DNA of 64,000 bases, from assembly GCF_016055185.1 (NCBI RefSeq), contig NZ_JAECVR010000001.1, positions 260,345-324,344 of the forward strand, written 5' to 3'. The position numbers were made by a program, and so were the translations under genes. Of this stretch, positions 34,552-45,117 are shown in pieces. The DNA comes from Paenactinomyces guangxiensis (lineage in GTDB: Bacteria; Bacillota; Bacilli; Thermoactinomycetales; Thermoactinomycetaceae). A model generated the notes under the pieces. That model did no database searches. It saw only the letters and a list, made by a program, of their open reading frames with translations, and had not been told where the DNA came from. Each line of letters begins with the position of its first letter. The first letter of the stretch is position 1.

Positions 34552-35471
34552 TCATCCTCCTTGCTGAACAGACCAAAGAATCGTAATTGGATCAGATTGA
34601 TGGTTAACACGATCAAGAGCAATACCACTCCGATCGCCGCACCCAATCCCAAATCAAAAGATTCAAATCCTTGTTGGTACAAATAACCGGTGATGGTTAA
34701 CCCGATATCGCCCGGTGAAGCCGTTCCCCAAAACACATAACTTTCTTCAAACATGCGGAATCCGCCAAAGATGCTGATCGTCAGTACATAGATGACCACT
34801 GGTTTTAACATGGGCAAGGTAATATGCCAAAACTTTTGGAGCGGTCCGGCTCCGTCGATGTCCGCCGACTGATACAACTCTTTCGGGATATTTTGCAGTC
34901 CCGCCAAGAAATACAGCAGATTAACACCTGTCCATCTCCATGTTGCAAGGAGCAACATCAGGAACATCCCCGTTTCTGCATGCATCGTCCACTGTTGCGG
35001 GGACAATCCCAGTTTGATCAACAGAGAATTGATAAGCGAAGTGTCTGATACACCAAACATCAATCGAAAAACAACCCCGGCCACCACAACCGATGTAAGG
35101 GCGGGTATAAATAACGCAGAGCGGAAAAATTGGCGTCCCGGCGTTTCTTTTCTGTTTAAAAGAATTGCCAACAGCAGGGGGACCGGAATTAGGATGATAA
35201 GGGTGCCAAGTGTATAGAGTGACGTATTATAGACCGCCCGATAAAAATGGGGGTTCCATATCTTTTCGTAATTAGCCAAACCAATATATCGCGTTTCGCC
35301 CGGAAAGATTTCCTGGAAGCTCATGTTGATGGTACTAAGAAGCGGGTATAGAAAAAACAGCAGGAAAGAAAGAACAAAGGGCATGATGAAAAGGTAAGGC
35401 GCCACTTTTTTCGAATGACAGATCCTTCTTCCACCCATAAGCAGTTTACTGATCACAATCGTCGCCCCCAT
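34548..35471 (-). CDS. araP: AraP-type ABC sugar permease
   Basis: 307 residues, MalF-type permease with six membrane helices and the EAA loop ELYQSADIDGAGPLQKFWHITLPMLKPV (about 207-234). The SKKVAPYLFIMPFVLSFLLFFLYPL start resembles B. subtilis AraP. It lies 25 bases after araN and is coupled to araQ. The N-terminal 20 residues may be over-called; the SD before 35471 is weak. Confidence 0.92.
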   Translation of the reverse strand: MGATIVISKLLMGGRRICHSKKVAPYLFIMPFVLSFLLFFLYPLLSTINMSFQEIFPGETRYIGLANYEKIWNPHFYRAVYNTSLYTLGTLIILIPVPLLLAILLNRKETPGRQFFRSALFIPALTSVVVAGVVFRLMFGVSDTSLINSLLIKLGLSPQQWTMHAETGMFLMLLLATWRWTGVNLLYFLAGLQNIPKELYQSADIDGAGPLQKFWHITLPMLKPVVIYVLTISIFGGFRMFEESYVFWGTASPGDIGLTITGYLYQQGFESFDLGLGAAIGVVLLLIVLTINLIQLRFFGLFSKEDE

Positions 35472-35496
35472 TTATTTCAATCTCTTTCATGATGTA

Positions 35497-36789
35497 TCAA
35501 CGCCTCATCTCCTCCGCAACCGCTTTCAAACTTTCAGCAGGCGTTTGAGACCGCCTTTGCAAGGTGTTGAAGAAAACTTCACTTCTCAGCAACTGATTCA
35601 TCTGCGGCGACTTGTCGCTTAGATGGGGCGAATGGATTTCATCTTTGATGGAGAGCAAAGTTTTAAAGATATCGCTACCAAAATACTCTGTGTATTTATT
35701 AGGAGCATTTAGCTCCGGCAGATCCCAGACATCCCAGCGGACAGGATCAAAACCCAATGTTTTCCATATTTCGATGTTCCCTTCTTTCGAAAGTTTGCTA
35801 AAAGCGAGAAACTCTTTGGCCAACTTCACATGCTTGGACTGATTGGTAACCGCTGTGCCGGTTCCACCCATACCTGCGGATCGCATCCCGCCCTTTGTCC
35901 ATGCCGGTAATGGTCTCACGATGATTTTCCCTTTTAAATCGGGCATAAAGTCCGTAAATCTTCCCATATACCACATCGGCATCATGACGGAAGCTGCTTC
36001 CCCCTTGTTCATGAACGCATAGTAATCCTCGCTGTGGTGAAATCCCCTGGGGGCCGGCTGGGCGATCTTGTCTTTCTCAATCATGTCGTACAAAAACTGA
36101 AGTGTTTTGATATTGGTCTTATTGTCCAATGTCACGTTACCATGACGGTCAATAAAATCTGAATTCTGTTGGATCACCATGGGCCAATAACTCCACAGAT
36201 CCGTGATTTCCACCGTTGTCATCATCTTCCCCGTTTTCGCCTTCACTTTTTTTCCGGCTTCTACATAATCATCCCAGGTTTTAATCTGGTCGGGGTCGAC
36301 GCCTGCCTGTGACAAAATCTCTGTATTGTAATACATTACAGTGGCACCCACATGAAAATCGATACCATAATACTTCCCGTCTTTGCTGTAGATTTCAAAT
36401 CGGGACAGGATCACTTTATCCTTTACCGGTTCGATCAAATCATTCAATGGGACCAACTGCGGTTTACCCTTCAGATAATTGGGAAAGCGATTGATTTCTA
36501 TATCGGCCAAATCGGGAGCTCCCACTCCAGAATAAAGGGAAAGCAGCAGTTTGTTATGCATGTCCGCATAGGGGAAGTTATCGGCTTTTAAAGTAATCTG
36601 TCTGTCTGGATGAAGCTCATTCCACCGCTTCGCCATCTTCTGGTAAAACTCCACGTGTTGGGGAACAAACGTCCAAAGCGTTAATTCTGTTTTTCCGTTT
36701 GACTGTGTTGCCTGCGAATGGGTACACCCCGTCAGACTGTAAAAGCAAATGAGCAAGATCAGCAGACTGGCGATTACAGATTTTTTCAC
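35497..36789 (-). CDS. araN: AraN-type arabino-oligosaccharide-binding lipoprotein
   Basis: 430 residues, GTG start after GGAAGGGGGATCGCGA. Lipoprotein signal ASLLILLICFYSLTGC with the lipobox cysteine near residue 22. Cluster-1 sugar-binding fold: LTLWTFVPQHVEFYQKMAKRWNELHPDRQITLKA and GAPDLADIEINRFPNYLKG are typical of AraN. It captures arabinose oligomers outside the membrane for AraPQ. First of the araNPQ trio, separated from araM by about 330 bases of degenerate sequence. Confidence 0.93.
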   Translation of the reverse strand: MKKSVIASLLILLICFYSLTGCTHSQATQSNGKTELTLWTFVPQHVEFYQKMAKRWNELHPDRQITLKADNFPYADMHNKLLLSLYSGVGAPDLADIEINRFPNYLKGKPQLVPLNDLIEPVKDKVILSRFEIYSKDGKYYGIDFHVGATVMYYNTEILSQAGVDPDQIKTWDDYVEAGKKVKAKTGKMMTTVEITDLWSYWPMVIQQNSDFIDRHGNVTLDNKTNIKTLQFLYDMIEKDKIAQPAPRGFHHSEDYYAFMNKGEAASVMMPMWYMGRFTDFMPDLKGKIIVRPLPAWTKGGMRSAGMGGTGTAVTNQSKHVKLAKEFLAFSKLSKEGNIEIWKTLGFDPVRWDVWDLPELNAPNKYTEYFGSDIFKTLLSIKDEIHSPHLSDKSPQMNQLLRSEVFFNTLQRRSQTPAESLKAVAEEMRR

Positions 36790-37123
36790 TCGCGATCCCC
36801 CTTCCTTTTATTTGTAAATTTTCTGAATAACATGACCCATTAGCTTCACCTGCTTTACAGTAAGGAACCGTTCTGACACATCAGTGATCCTTGTAAGCTC
36901 TCCATGGTGTCAGGAGAACTTCACAGATCAATAAGCCTTCCTTCTGCAATACGCGGATGGTTGTGATTAGCAGCATAAACCGATTCTTGAAATATGGTCC
37001 CATCCAAAAAGATAATGAGGACTGCGGGGCGGCCGGCTGGAATCCACTTCTTTTCTTTCCGTTCTGCAAAACAGAAACACCCCGCATTGTCCGTACAAGT
37101 AATCGCGCACCTGTGAAGGGGGA
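36790..37123 (-). other. Gap between araM and araN, no supportable gene
   Basis: Two overlapping minus-strand frames of 60-68 codons with no SD. One frame contains VLIIFLDGTIF, faintly like a HAD motif I. B. subtilis has the HAD gene araL in this operon (before araM), so a relic is conceivable but not supported. Confidence 0.3.
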
Positions 37124-38275
37124 TTAAGGTTGAAATAAGTCCAATCCATGTTCGTTCATATACTTTAACCCTGTATATCGATCGCGGATCGTATGCGCTT
37201 TTTTTAACGATTGAAGCGCAAATTCCCTGGAGATGTTCAACTCTTCCAGATCAGCGGGAGCACCCGCTTTCCTTAACCATCTTCTCAATTGATCCGGGTC
37301 AGGCAGCCCCGTAAAAAAGCCTTCCGTCACTCCTGCATCGAGACGGGAAAGTTTCTGGTACAATTCACTGATCACAACGGACGCAACCCCGACTTTCGCT
37401 CCATGAAGAAGTTGCTTTTTATTCTCTTTTAACAACTCCATTTCCCAGACATGGGACAAATGGTGTTCCGCCCCGGAGGCGGGCCGGGAGTGTCTCGCCA
37501 GCAACATGGACAGTCCGGACTTCAACAGTGCGGCGGTCAACGCGCGTAACCCTTCGGCCGATGCATTGGCGATTTCTTCAATGTGGCTGATACATGAAAA
37601 TAAGGCTTCCTTGGTGATCTGATAAGCCAATGGGCAAAATGGCTCTTGTGCCATGTGCCGGGAAAATCGCCAATCGGCCAGGGAAGTAAACTTGCCTAAC
37701 ATATCTCCAAATCCCGCCGCGTTTAATGCTTTGGGCGCCTTCCCGATAATATCCAAATCGGCAAACACGGCGGCCGGGGGAGCAGCTTGTACTGTTTTTT
37801 TCATCTTCCGGATGACCAGAGGAGCACCGGCAGAAGTAAAGCCGTCGACCGAAGCAGCCGTTGGCACCGAAATAAAAGGCTTGTCCGTTTGATAACTAAC
37901 AAACCTGACAATATCGTGGATCGTGCCAGCCCCAACAGCCAGGATGGGATTTTCATCTTTGGGAACTTCAAGCAACACTTGCACGATCGATGCTTCATCG
38001 GCAATCACATCGCCCCATTCGTTTTCCTGAATAACGCACAGGTGAAAGGAAATCTCTTCCCGCGAAAGAGCCTGGCACAGCGTTTGTCCCGCAGCCGCAA
38101 ACGTGTTGCGATCCGCCACAACGGCCACCGAATGATAATCTCTCTGCCGCAGATAATGAGTTACCTGGGCCAGTGCACCGTGATCTGTGACAATATGCAT
38201 CCGGATCGGCTGATGGTTCCCGCACGGGCACGAAGCGGCTTGTTCATTTAATTCTTTGAGAAAGCGATCCAACAT
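37124..38275 (-). CDS. araM: sn-glycerol-1-phosphate dehydrogenase (AraM/EgsA)
   Basis: 383 residues of the AraM/EgsA family, which reduces dihydroxyacetone phosphate to sn-glycerol-1-phosphate (used in B. subtilis for heptaprenylglyceryl phosphate). Motifs: ILAVGAGTIHDIVRFVSYQTDKPFISVPTAASVDGFTSAGAPLV (NAD site and the VPTAASVDG hallmark), and metal-binding DMLGKF plus the two His clusters in SGAEHHLSHVWEM and LLHGAKVGVA. It follows abfA by 24 bases, as part of the ara operon. Its link to arabinose use is conserved but unexplained. Confidence 0.93.
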   Translation of the reverse strand: MLDRFLKELNEQAASCPCGNHQPIRMHIVTDHGALAQVTHYLRQRDYHSVAVVADRNTFAAAGQTLCQALSREEISFHLCVIQENEWGDVIADEASIVQVLLEVPKDENPILAVGAGTIHDIVRFVSYQTDKPFISVPTAASVDGFTSAGAPLVIRKMKKTVQAAPPAAVFADLDIIGKAPKALNAAGFGDMLGKFTSLADWRFSRHMAQEPFCPLAYQITKEALFSCISHIEEIANASAEGLRALTAALLKSGLSMLLARHSRPASGAEHHLSHVWEMELLKENKKQLLHGAKVGVASVVISELYQKLSRLDAGVTEGFFTGLPDPDQLRRWLRKAGAPADLEELNISREFALQSLKKAHTIRDRYTGLKYMNEHGLDLFQP

Positions 38276-38299
38276 TTACTCCCCCCCTTCCCCTTTATC

Positions 38300-39841
<1,542 letters not shown>

Positions 39842-39887
39842 TCAGTTTGTTTGAGAATCTAAAAGCGCGACCCGTTTATTTTAGTCC

Positions 39888-39920
39888 AATATAAAACATT
39901 TTATATTTTCATTTTATATT
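39888..39920. promoter_or_regulatory. Palindrome plus repeat between abfA and the ArsR-type gene
   Basis: AATATAAAA-CA-TTTTATATT (39888-39907) is a perfect 9-2-9 palindrome. A second CATTTTATATT copy (39910-39920) sits 13 bases after the first (39897-39907). It is a candidate operator for the divergent ArsR-type regulator and may overlap the abfA -10. Confidence 0.6.
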
Positions 39921-40156
39921 GATGTTTCTCTCTTCGTCAATAATTAAATTATTCTAACTAAAGATGCTAACAACCATTACAAGCAAGAACCTTTTTAGAC
40001 AAATTTAAAACAAATAGCCGCATCTTGCTTTGACAGCTCTTTGTTTTAGAAGTATATTAAATTATGTATTTGATTAGCAATCTTTCACCTCTTGTGCTCG
40101 CTCCTCCATCTGTTCCATGCAAATGGAATTTATCAATTCAGAAGGGTAAGGACTTT

Positions 40157-41077
40157 ATGATTCATATAAAAGATTTGCGCTCAGGTCTGCCTATTTTCAA
40201 AGCTTTAGGGTCAGAAATCCGCATCCGCATCATTGAACTTCTTCTTCAATATGAAAGTTTCAACTTAAACGAATTGGCGGGTAAACTCAAGCTGACCAAC
40301 GGCGCGATCACCCCGCATATCAAGAAACTGGAAGAAAGCGGATTGATCACAATCAGTACAACCGTCGGAAAGCACGGAATTCAAAAAATATGTTATTTGA
40401 GCGATGATAAACTGTTGGTTGATTTGGCTGACCGTTCAACAGATAATCTGTACGAAGTAGACATAAAAATCGGGCACTATGTCCATTATGAGGCAACACC
40501 CACCTGCGGCCTTGCCACCAAAGAAAGCATCATTGGTGAGTTTGACGATCCGCGCTATTTTGCCGATCCTCAGCATATCCATTCAGAAATTGTGTGGCTT
40601 ACCCAGGGTTGTCTGGAATACTGGATCCCCAATTACTTGAAAGCCAATCAGCAATTTGAAGAGATTCAGTTGATCATGGAATTAAGCTCGGAAGCGCCTT
40701 CTTACAATAACAATTGGCCATCGGACATCTACTTTTATCTGAACGGGATCGAGTTGGGGTTTTGGACCAGTCCTGGTGATTTTGGCGGGAAAAAAGGGAT
40801 TTTCAATCCTCATTGGTGGCCGCCGCACTTAAACCAGTATGGCCTGCTGAAGCTGGTAAGGGTAAATCGGGAAGGTTCTTTTATCGATGGTTGCAAAATA
40901 TCGGGTGTGACTATTGAGGATATTGGCCTTCATAACAAGAGTAAAATCAAATTTAAGATCGCAGTACCAGCACACGCCAAAAATGCCGGCGGACTCACCG
41001 TCTACGGCGAACATTTTGGCAATTACAAGCAAAATATCATCGCCAGGGTGCTATATTCACAGCGTCCACGCCCTTAA
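40157..41077 (+). CDS. ArsR-type transcriptional regulator with large C-terminal domain
   Basis: 306 residues from the ATG at 40157 (AAGGA just upstream; the frame is open 31 codons more). Winged helix at about 10-75: LPIFKALGSEIRIRIIELLLQYESFNLNELAGKLKLTNGAITPHIKKLEESGLI. There is no metal-site CxC. The remaining 220 residues are rich in aromatic residues (GCLEYWIPNYL, NNNWPSDIYFYLNGIELGFWTSPGDFGG, NPHWWPPHLNQYGLLKLV), suggesting a carbohydrate-recognising beta domain, though I cannot name it. Divergent from abfA, so it is probably the local regulator of arabino-oligosaccharide use, distinct from AraR. Confidence 0.8.
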   Translation: MIHIKDLRSGLPIFKALGSEIRIRIIELLLQYESFNLNELAGKLKLTNGAITPHIKKLEESGLITISTTVGKHGIQKICYLSDDKLLVDLADRSTDNLYEVDIKIGHYVHYEATPTCGLATKESIIGEFDDPRYFADPQHIHSEIVWLTQGCLEYWIPNYLKANQQFEEIQLIMELSSEAPSYNNNWPSDIYFYLNGIELGFWTSPGDFGGKKGIFNPHWWPPHLNQYGLLKLVRVNREGSFIDGCKISGVTIEDIGLHNKSKIKFKIAVPAHAKNAGGLTVYGEHFGNYKQNIIARVLYSQRPRP

Positions 41078-41088
41078 TTGGAATGTGA

Positions 41089-41126
41089 TTCCCTTTACTG
41101 CGGATTCCGGGGTAAAGGGATTTTTT
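41089..41126 (+). terminator. Terminator of the ArsR-type gene
   Basis: TCCCTTTAC and GTAAAGGGA stem followed by TTTTTT on the plus strand. Confidence 0.85.
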
Positions 41127-41179
41127 GTGCAAAACCTCTTATTTTTTATAACAAAATAGTTGAAATAGACAGACTTTGA

Positions 41180-41383
41180 TTGGGCTGGGGTACACAAGTG
41201 CCGGACAATAAAGGGCACATGATCGGACCGGGCGGAGCCTCCGTCTATCAAAATGGCTCTAAGTATTATCTCGTTTATCATTATTACGATTCCCGTGATA
41301 ACGGCTACCCGAATTTGCAGATTCGAAAAATCAATTGGACGAGTGACAGTTGGTTTACACTCGATCCCCCGATCGTTCCGTAA
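41180..41383 (+). pseudogene. GH43 arabinanase C-terminal remnant
   Basis: Open frame from TTG 41180 reading WGTQVPDNKGHMIGPGGASVY, then KYYLVYHYYDSRDNGYPNLQ, then IRKINWTSDSW...LDPP. This is the C-terminal blade of a GH43 endo-1,5-alpha-L-arabinosidase (GPGHNS...YLVYHYYDANDNG.P.LQIRKI.W...GWP). No SD, no catalytic N-terminal blades, no signal peptide; the canonical GPGH is GPGG. It is probably the relic of a deleted abn gene that once fed this locus. Confidence 0.82.
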
Positions 41384-41402
41384 TCGCCTGGATAAACGGG
41401 AA

Positions 41403-41431
41403 GCCAACCTCCACGCCGCTGTAAGGTTGGC
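41403..41431 (-). terminator. Hairpin downstream of araA
   Basis: GCCAACCT / AGGTTGGC, 8-base perfect stem, followed on the minus strand by TTCCCGTTTATCC. A moderate candidate terminator for the araA operon. Confidence 0.5.
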
Positions 41432-41458
41432 ATACCCGATTTCAATACGTGACCGTTC

Positions 41459-42952
41459 TTATCCGTGGACACGCCAGGCCATGTCATTCCATCTCAATTC
41501 GTTACGAAGCGCCCCTAAAGAAGTGTCTTGATTGATTAAGACAAACTCAATCCCTGCCATCTCCGCCCAATCTGCCAATTGTTCCGGAGTTACGGCGAAG
41601 GAGAAACAGGTATGATGGGCACCACCGGCGAGAATCCATGCTTCCGCTGAATCACGCAGGGAAGGTTTTGGTTTCCAGAGAACTCTGGCGACAGGAAGCT
41701 TTGGCATGTTTTTTTCCGGTTTTACTGCTTCCACTTCATTCACGACCAGGCGAAAGCGGCTGCCCATATCGACCAAAGAGGCGTTAACCGCTGAACCGGA
41801 ATTTCCATTGAAGACCAGACGGGCCGGATCAGCTTTTCCACCAATCGAAAGAGGATGGACTTCAATTTTGGGACGGGTGGCAGCGATTGTCGGACAGATT
41901 TCCAGCATATGAGCTCCCAGAACCAGTTCATTGCCGGGTTCCATATGATACGTATAATCTTCCATGAAAGAAGTACCTTTACCGTCAGCCATGATTTTCA
42001 TCAGGCGAACCAGGGCAGCGGTTTTCCAGTCACCTTCACCGCCGAAACCATAGCCTTCCGCCATTAGTCGCTGAACCGCAAGTCCGGGAAGCTGCTTCAT
42101 ACCATGCAGATCCTCAAAAGTGGTTGTGAAGGCACTATAGTTGCCTTCTTTTAAAAATGATCTCATCCCGAGCTCGATATGCGCCTGTTCACGGATTGAC
42201 TCCCTTACCGGGCCTGTCGTGCGGGCTTCCGGATCTATCTCATACAGTTCGCTGTATTCCTCTAAAAGTTGATCTACCTCCCGATCTGATATCTCGTTCA
42301 TCCGTTGTACAAGATCACCCACCCCGTAACCGTTCACCGACCATCCAAACCGAATCTGGGCTTCAACCTTATCGCCCTCGGTGACAGCCACTTCCCGCAT
42401 GTTGTCGCCAAACCGGGCTACCTTTAGATTCCATCCCTCCACAAATGCGACAGCCGTACGCATCCAACTCCCGATCCGATTGCGAACCTCGGGATCTTCC
42501 CAATAACCTGCAACGACTTTGCGCGCAATTCCCATGCGTGTGCCAATAAATCCATATTCACGATCCCCATGGGCCGATTGATTTAGGTTCATGAAATCCA
42601 TATCAATACTTCCCCAGGGAATATCGCGGTTGAATTGCGTATGCAAGTGCAACAACGGCTTTCTCAGCTCAGAAAGACCGGGAATCCACATTTTTGCAGG
42701 GGAAAATGTATGCATCCAGGTGATCAGGCCGGCACAAGTATCATCTGCATTGGCTTCTATACAAAGCGTGCGAATTGCATCCGGAGTTGTTAAAACAGGT
42801 TTATCAATCACCTTAAAAGGGAGAGTGGAATCCGCGTCCAGGCCTTCTGTGATCTGACGTGAATGCTCTTCTACTTTCTTCAGTGTTTCCGGTCCGTAAA
42901 GATGTTGACTTCCGGTTACAAACCAAAATACATATGGTTTTGAGTCTAACAT
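41459..42952 (-). CDS. araA: L-arabinose isomerase
   Basis: 497 residues; interconverts L-arabinose and L-ribulose with Mn2+. Motifs: [16 protein letters not shown] at the start, [35 protein letters not shown], the [38 protein letters not shown] segment with metal ligand Glu, and the His ligands in [30 protein letters not shown] and [17 protein letters not shown] lies 4 bases before the ATG. It is the last gene of the ABC transporter-araA unit on the minus strand, next to its own products' kinase araB in divergent orientation. Confidence 0.97.
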   Translation of the reverse strand: MLDSKPYVFWFVTGSQHLYGPETLKKVEEHSRQITEGLDADSTLPFKVIDKPVLTTPDAIRTLCIEANADDTCAGLITWMHTFSPAKMWIPGLSELRKPLLHLHTQFNRDIPWGSIDMDFMNLNQSAHGDREYGFIGTRMGIARKVVAGYWEDPEVRNRIGSWMRTAVAFVEGWNLKVARFGDNMREVAVTEGDKVEAQIRFGWSVNGYGVGDLVQRMNEISDREVDQLLEEYSELYEIDPEARTTGPVRESIREQAHIELGMRSFLKEGNYSAFTTTFEDLHGMKQLPGLAVQRLMAEGYGFGGEGDWKTAALVRLMKIMADGKGTSFMEDYTYHMEPGNELVLGAHMLEICPTIAATRPKIEVHPLSIGGKADPARLVFNGNSGSAVNASLVDMGSRFRLVVNEVEAVKPEKNMPKLPVARVLWKPKPSLRDSAEAWILAGGAHHTCFSFAVTPEQLADWAEMAGIEFVLINQDTSLGALRNELRWNDMAWRVHG

Positions 42953-43039
42953 AATACTCCTCCTTGTATGCCTTCAAATGCTTCCACCCGCGTCTTAAAA
43001 GGTATTGTGATAGAAAGAGTAATCTGTAAATCGGTTCCT

Positions 43040-44038
43040 TTATTTTTGCTGCAAATAGAAGTCAGCATTTTCTTTGGTTACCACATTTACACCTGTATCC
43101 ACAGTGGGTGGCAGAGGACTCACTTTTGCTGCCTTCCAATCGCTTACCGGATGGACAAGGTTATGTTTTAAGTTAAAGAGATAATGCATGCCCCAATAAC
43201 CCATGTTCCAGGTTCCTTGTGCCAGGGTCGCATCGATGATTCCGGCTTTGACCATATCCAGAGTTCCTTTGTCCGTATCGAAACTGATGATATGAATCTT
43301 TCCGACTTTATTGGCTTCCTTTACTGATGTTCCAACCCCTACGCCTGAGGTGGCATCCGTAGCAAAGATCCCAGCGATATTCGGGTTTTTCTGGATCATT
43401 CCGGAAGTGGCCTGTGCCGCTTTAATTTGATCACCCTTACCGTCTTGAATTGATACAACTTTCATATTTGGAAACTCTTTCTGAATCGTTTCCACAAACC
43501 CGGCTTTACGCTCTTCATGATTTAGCTGGCCGGGTAATGTAATCACACCAACCTCACCTTTCCCCCCTGTTAAATCAGCCATTTTGCGAGCCGCTGTAGC
43601 TCCCGCATTATAGTTGCTTGTCGCCAGGAAAGCATAACGCTTGCTTTTCGGAGCGTCAGCATCAAAGGTAACAACAGGAATACCTGCTTCAATCGCTTTG
43701 TTAATAGGTGCTGCCAGCGCATCCGGATTAATTGCCGATACCAGGATCCCGGCCGGCTTTTGCGCAATGACTTGTTCAAGAACGGTTACCTGTTGATTGA
43801 TATCGTATTGGTCAGCTCCTTTATACTCGGCTTCTACTCCCAAATTTTCTGCCGCTTCCTCCATTCCCTTGAAAGCGCCTTTCCAATATTCAATCCCGGA
43901 GAGGAATGTAACCATCACATATTGTTCATCTTCGGATCCTTGGTAAGGGAAGGATCCTCCCTTATTTGCGGTTTCTTTGGCGCACCCGGCCAGAGTGATA
44001 AAAGACAGTATGATTGTTATTACCATCCATTTCTTCAT
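43040..44038 (-). CDS. Sugar-binding lipoprotein, RbsB-type ABC transporter
   Basis: 332 residues from the ATG at 44038 (AAAGGAG 8 bases upstream). Lipobox LAGC near residue 18. Periplasmic-binding type-1 fold, e.g. VMVTFLSGIEYWKGAFKGMEEAAENLGVEAEYKGADQYDINQQV, GILVSAINPDALAAPINKAIEAGIPVVTFDAD, and IAGIFATDATSGVGVGTSVKEA. Close relatives bind ribose, arabinose or other pentoses. The context (araA next door, AraR-like sites upstream of the operon) favours L-arabinose; this is inference. Confidence 0.9.
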   Translation of the reverse strand: MKKWMVITIILSFITLAGCAKETANKGGSFPYQGSEDEQYVMVTFLSGIEYWKGAFKGMEEAAENLGVEAEYKGADQYDINQQVTVLEQVIAQKPAGILVSAINPDALAAPINKAIEAGIPVVTFDADAPKSKRYAFLATSNYNAGATAARKMADLTGGKGEVGVITLPGQLNHEERKAGFVETIQKEFPNMKVVSIQDGKGDQIKAAQATSGMIQKNPNIAGIFATDATSGVGVGTSVKEANKVGKIHIISFDTDKGTLDMVKAGIIDATLAQGTWNMGYWGMHYLFNLKHNLVHPVSDWKAAKVSPLPPTVDTGVNVVTKENADFYLQQK

Positions 44039-44090
44039 TATCATTTCTCCTTTAGAAATGTTGGGATAACCTTTCGATAAATCGGTCTCC

Positions 44091-45104
44091 TTAGGAAGCT
44101 TGTTTTTTTAATTTCCTTCGATTGTTAAATACATCCAGGGTCACAGCTACGATCAATACCAATCCTGTAACCAATGATTGCCAGTATACGGATACATCAA
44201 GCAAAACTAAGGCATTATTCACTAATCCAACCAGAATAACCCCTAACAGCGTTCCCATGATGGTCCCTACCCCGCCCGTCAGGCTGGCACCGCCGATAAC
44301 ACAGGCTGAAATGACACGGAGTTCCGTACCGACACCGGATGTAGGCGTCGCCACCGAGAATCTTGCCAGAGCCAGTAAACCGGCAATTCCGGCCAGTACT
44401 GCTCCTACGATATAAATTATCAGATGAATGTTTTTCACATTAATTCCTGACAATCTGGCTGCCTTTTCATTACTTCCCACATAATACACTTGCCTGAGAT
44501 ACGTCGATTTCCTGAGCAGAATATCGCCAAGCAAAACCACCACGAACAAAATAATGACGAGCATCGGGATTCCCAAAATATCTCCCTGGCCCAGGAAAAG
44601 AAAGGCGGGATCGATTCCTGTGACGGAAACGGGCGCACCTTCTGTAATGACATAGGCAATTCCCCTGGCAATACTCATCATGCCAAGAGTCATAATCAAA
44701 GGGTTCAATCCGATCCTGCTGATAAAGAAGCCGTTTAAAAAGCCTGTGAACAGGGACACAACGATGGCAACCACGGAGGCAACCCAAATGTTCACTCCGT
44801 TATAGGCAAGATAACCTGCCAACACCCCGCTTAAAGCCAAAACCGATCCGACGGATAAGTCGACTCCCGCAGCGACAAGCACCAGGGTGGTTCCAACGGC
44901 AACGATCCCGTCGAGAGCCAGCCCGATCATGGTTGTTTTCAGGTTCTCAGCGGTCAAGAAACCGGGAGTGGTGAGCGATAGAAGAATAAACAGGATAACA
45001 ATGATGGACAAAATACTTGCTTCCCTGAATTGGAACAGACTTTTTAATTTATTCCGTTTTGGTCCCTGAACAGTTGCTTTTGAAACATTTGTTTTTGCAT
45101 TCAT
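44091..45104 (-). CDS. ABC sugar permease, RbsC type
   Basis: 337 residues from the ATG at 45104, preceded by AAGGAGGGAG. Ten hydrophobic segments of the BPD-transp-2 family: LSLTTPGFLTAENLKTTMIGLALDGIVAVGTTLVLVAAGVDLSVGSVLALSGV with the conserved GxDLSVGS, GLNPLIMTLGMMSIARGIAYVITEG, and CVIGGASLTGGVGTIMGTLLGVILVGLVNNAL. Partner of the neighbouring ATPase and lipoprotein. The ATPase stop (45118) lies about 14 bases upstream of its start. Confidence 0.93.
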   Translation of the reverse strand: MNAKTNVSKATVQGPKRNKLKSLFQFREASILSIIVILFILLSLTTPGFLTAENLKTTMIGLALDGIVAVGTTLVLVAAGVDLSVGSVLALSGVLAGYLAYNGVNIWVASVVAIVVSLFTGFLNGFFISRIGLNPLIMTLGMMSIARGIAYVITEGAPVSVTGIDPAFLFLGQGDILGIPMLVIILFVVVLLGDILLRKSTYLRQVYYVGSNEKAARLSGINVKNIHLIIYIVGAVLAGIAGLLALARFSVATPTSGVGTELRVISACVIGGASLTGGVGTIMGTLLGVILVGLVNNALVLLDVSVYWQSLVTGLVLIVAVTLDVFNNRRKLKKQAS

Positions 45105-45117
45105 GCTTTCTCCCTCC

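Noticed and set aside
36881..37149. Overlapping minus-strand frames between araM and araN, with LIIFLDGTIF suggesting a HAD (AraL-like) relic
   Set aside because: Only a short string resembles HAD motif I and no further motif follows; too weak to call.
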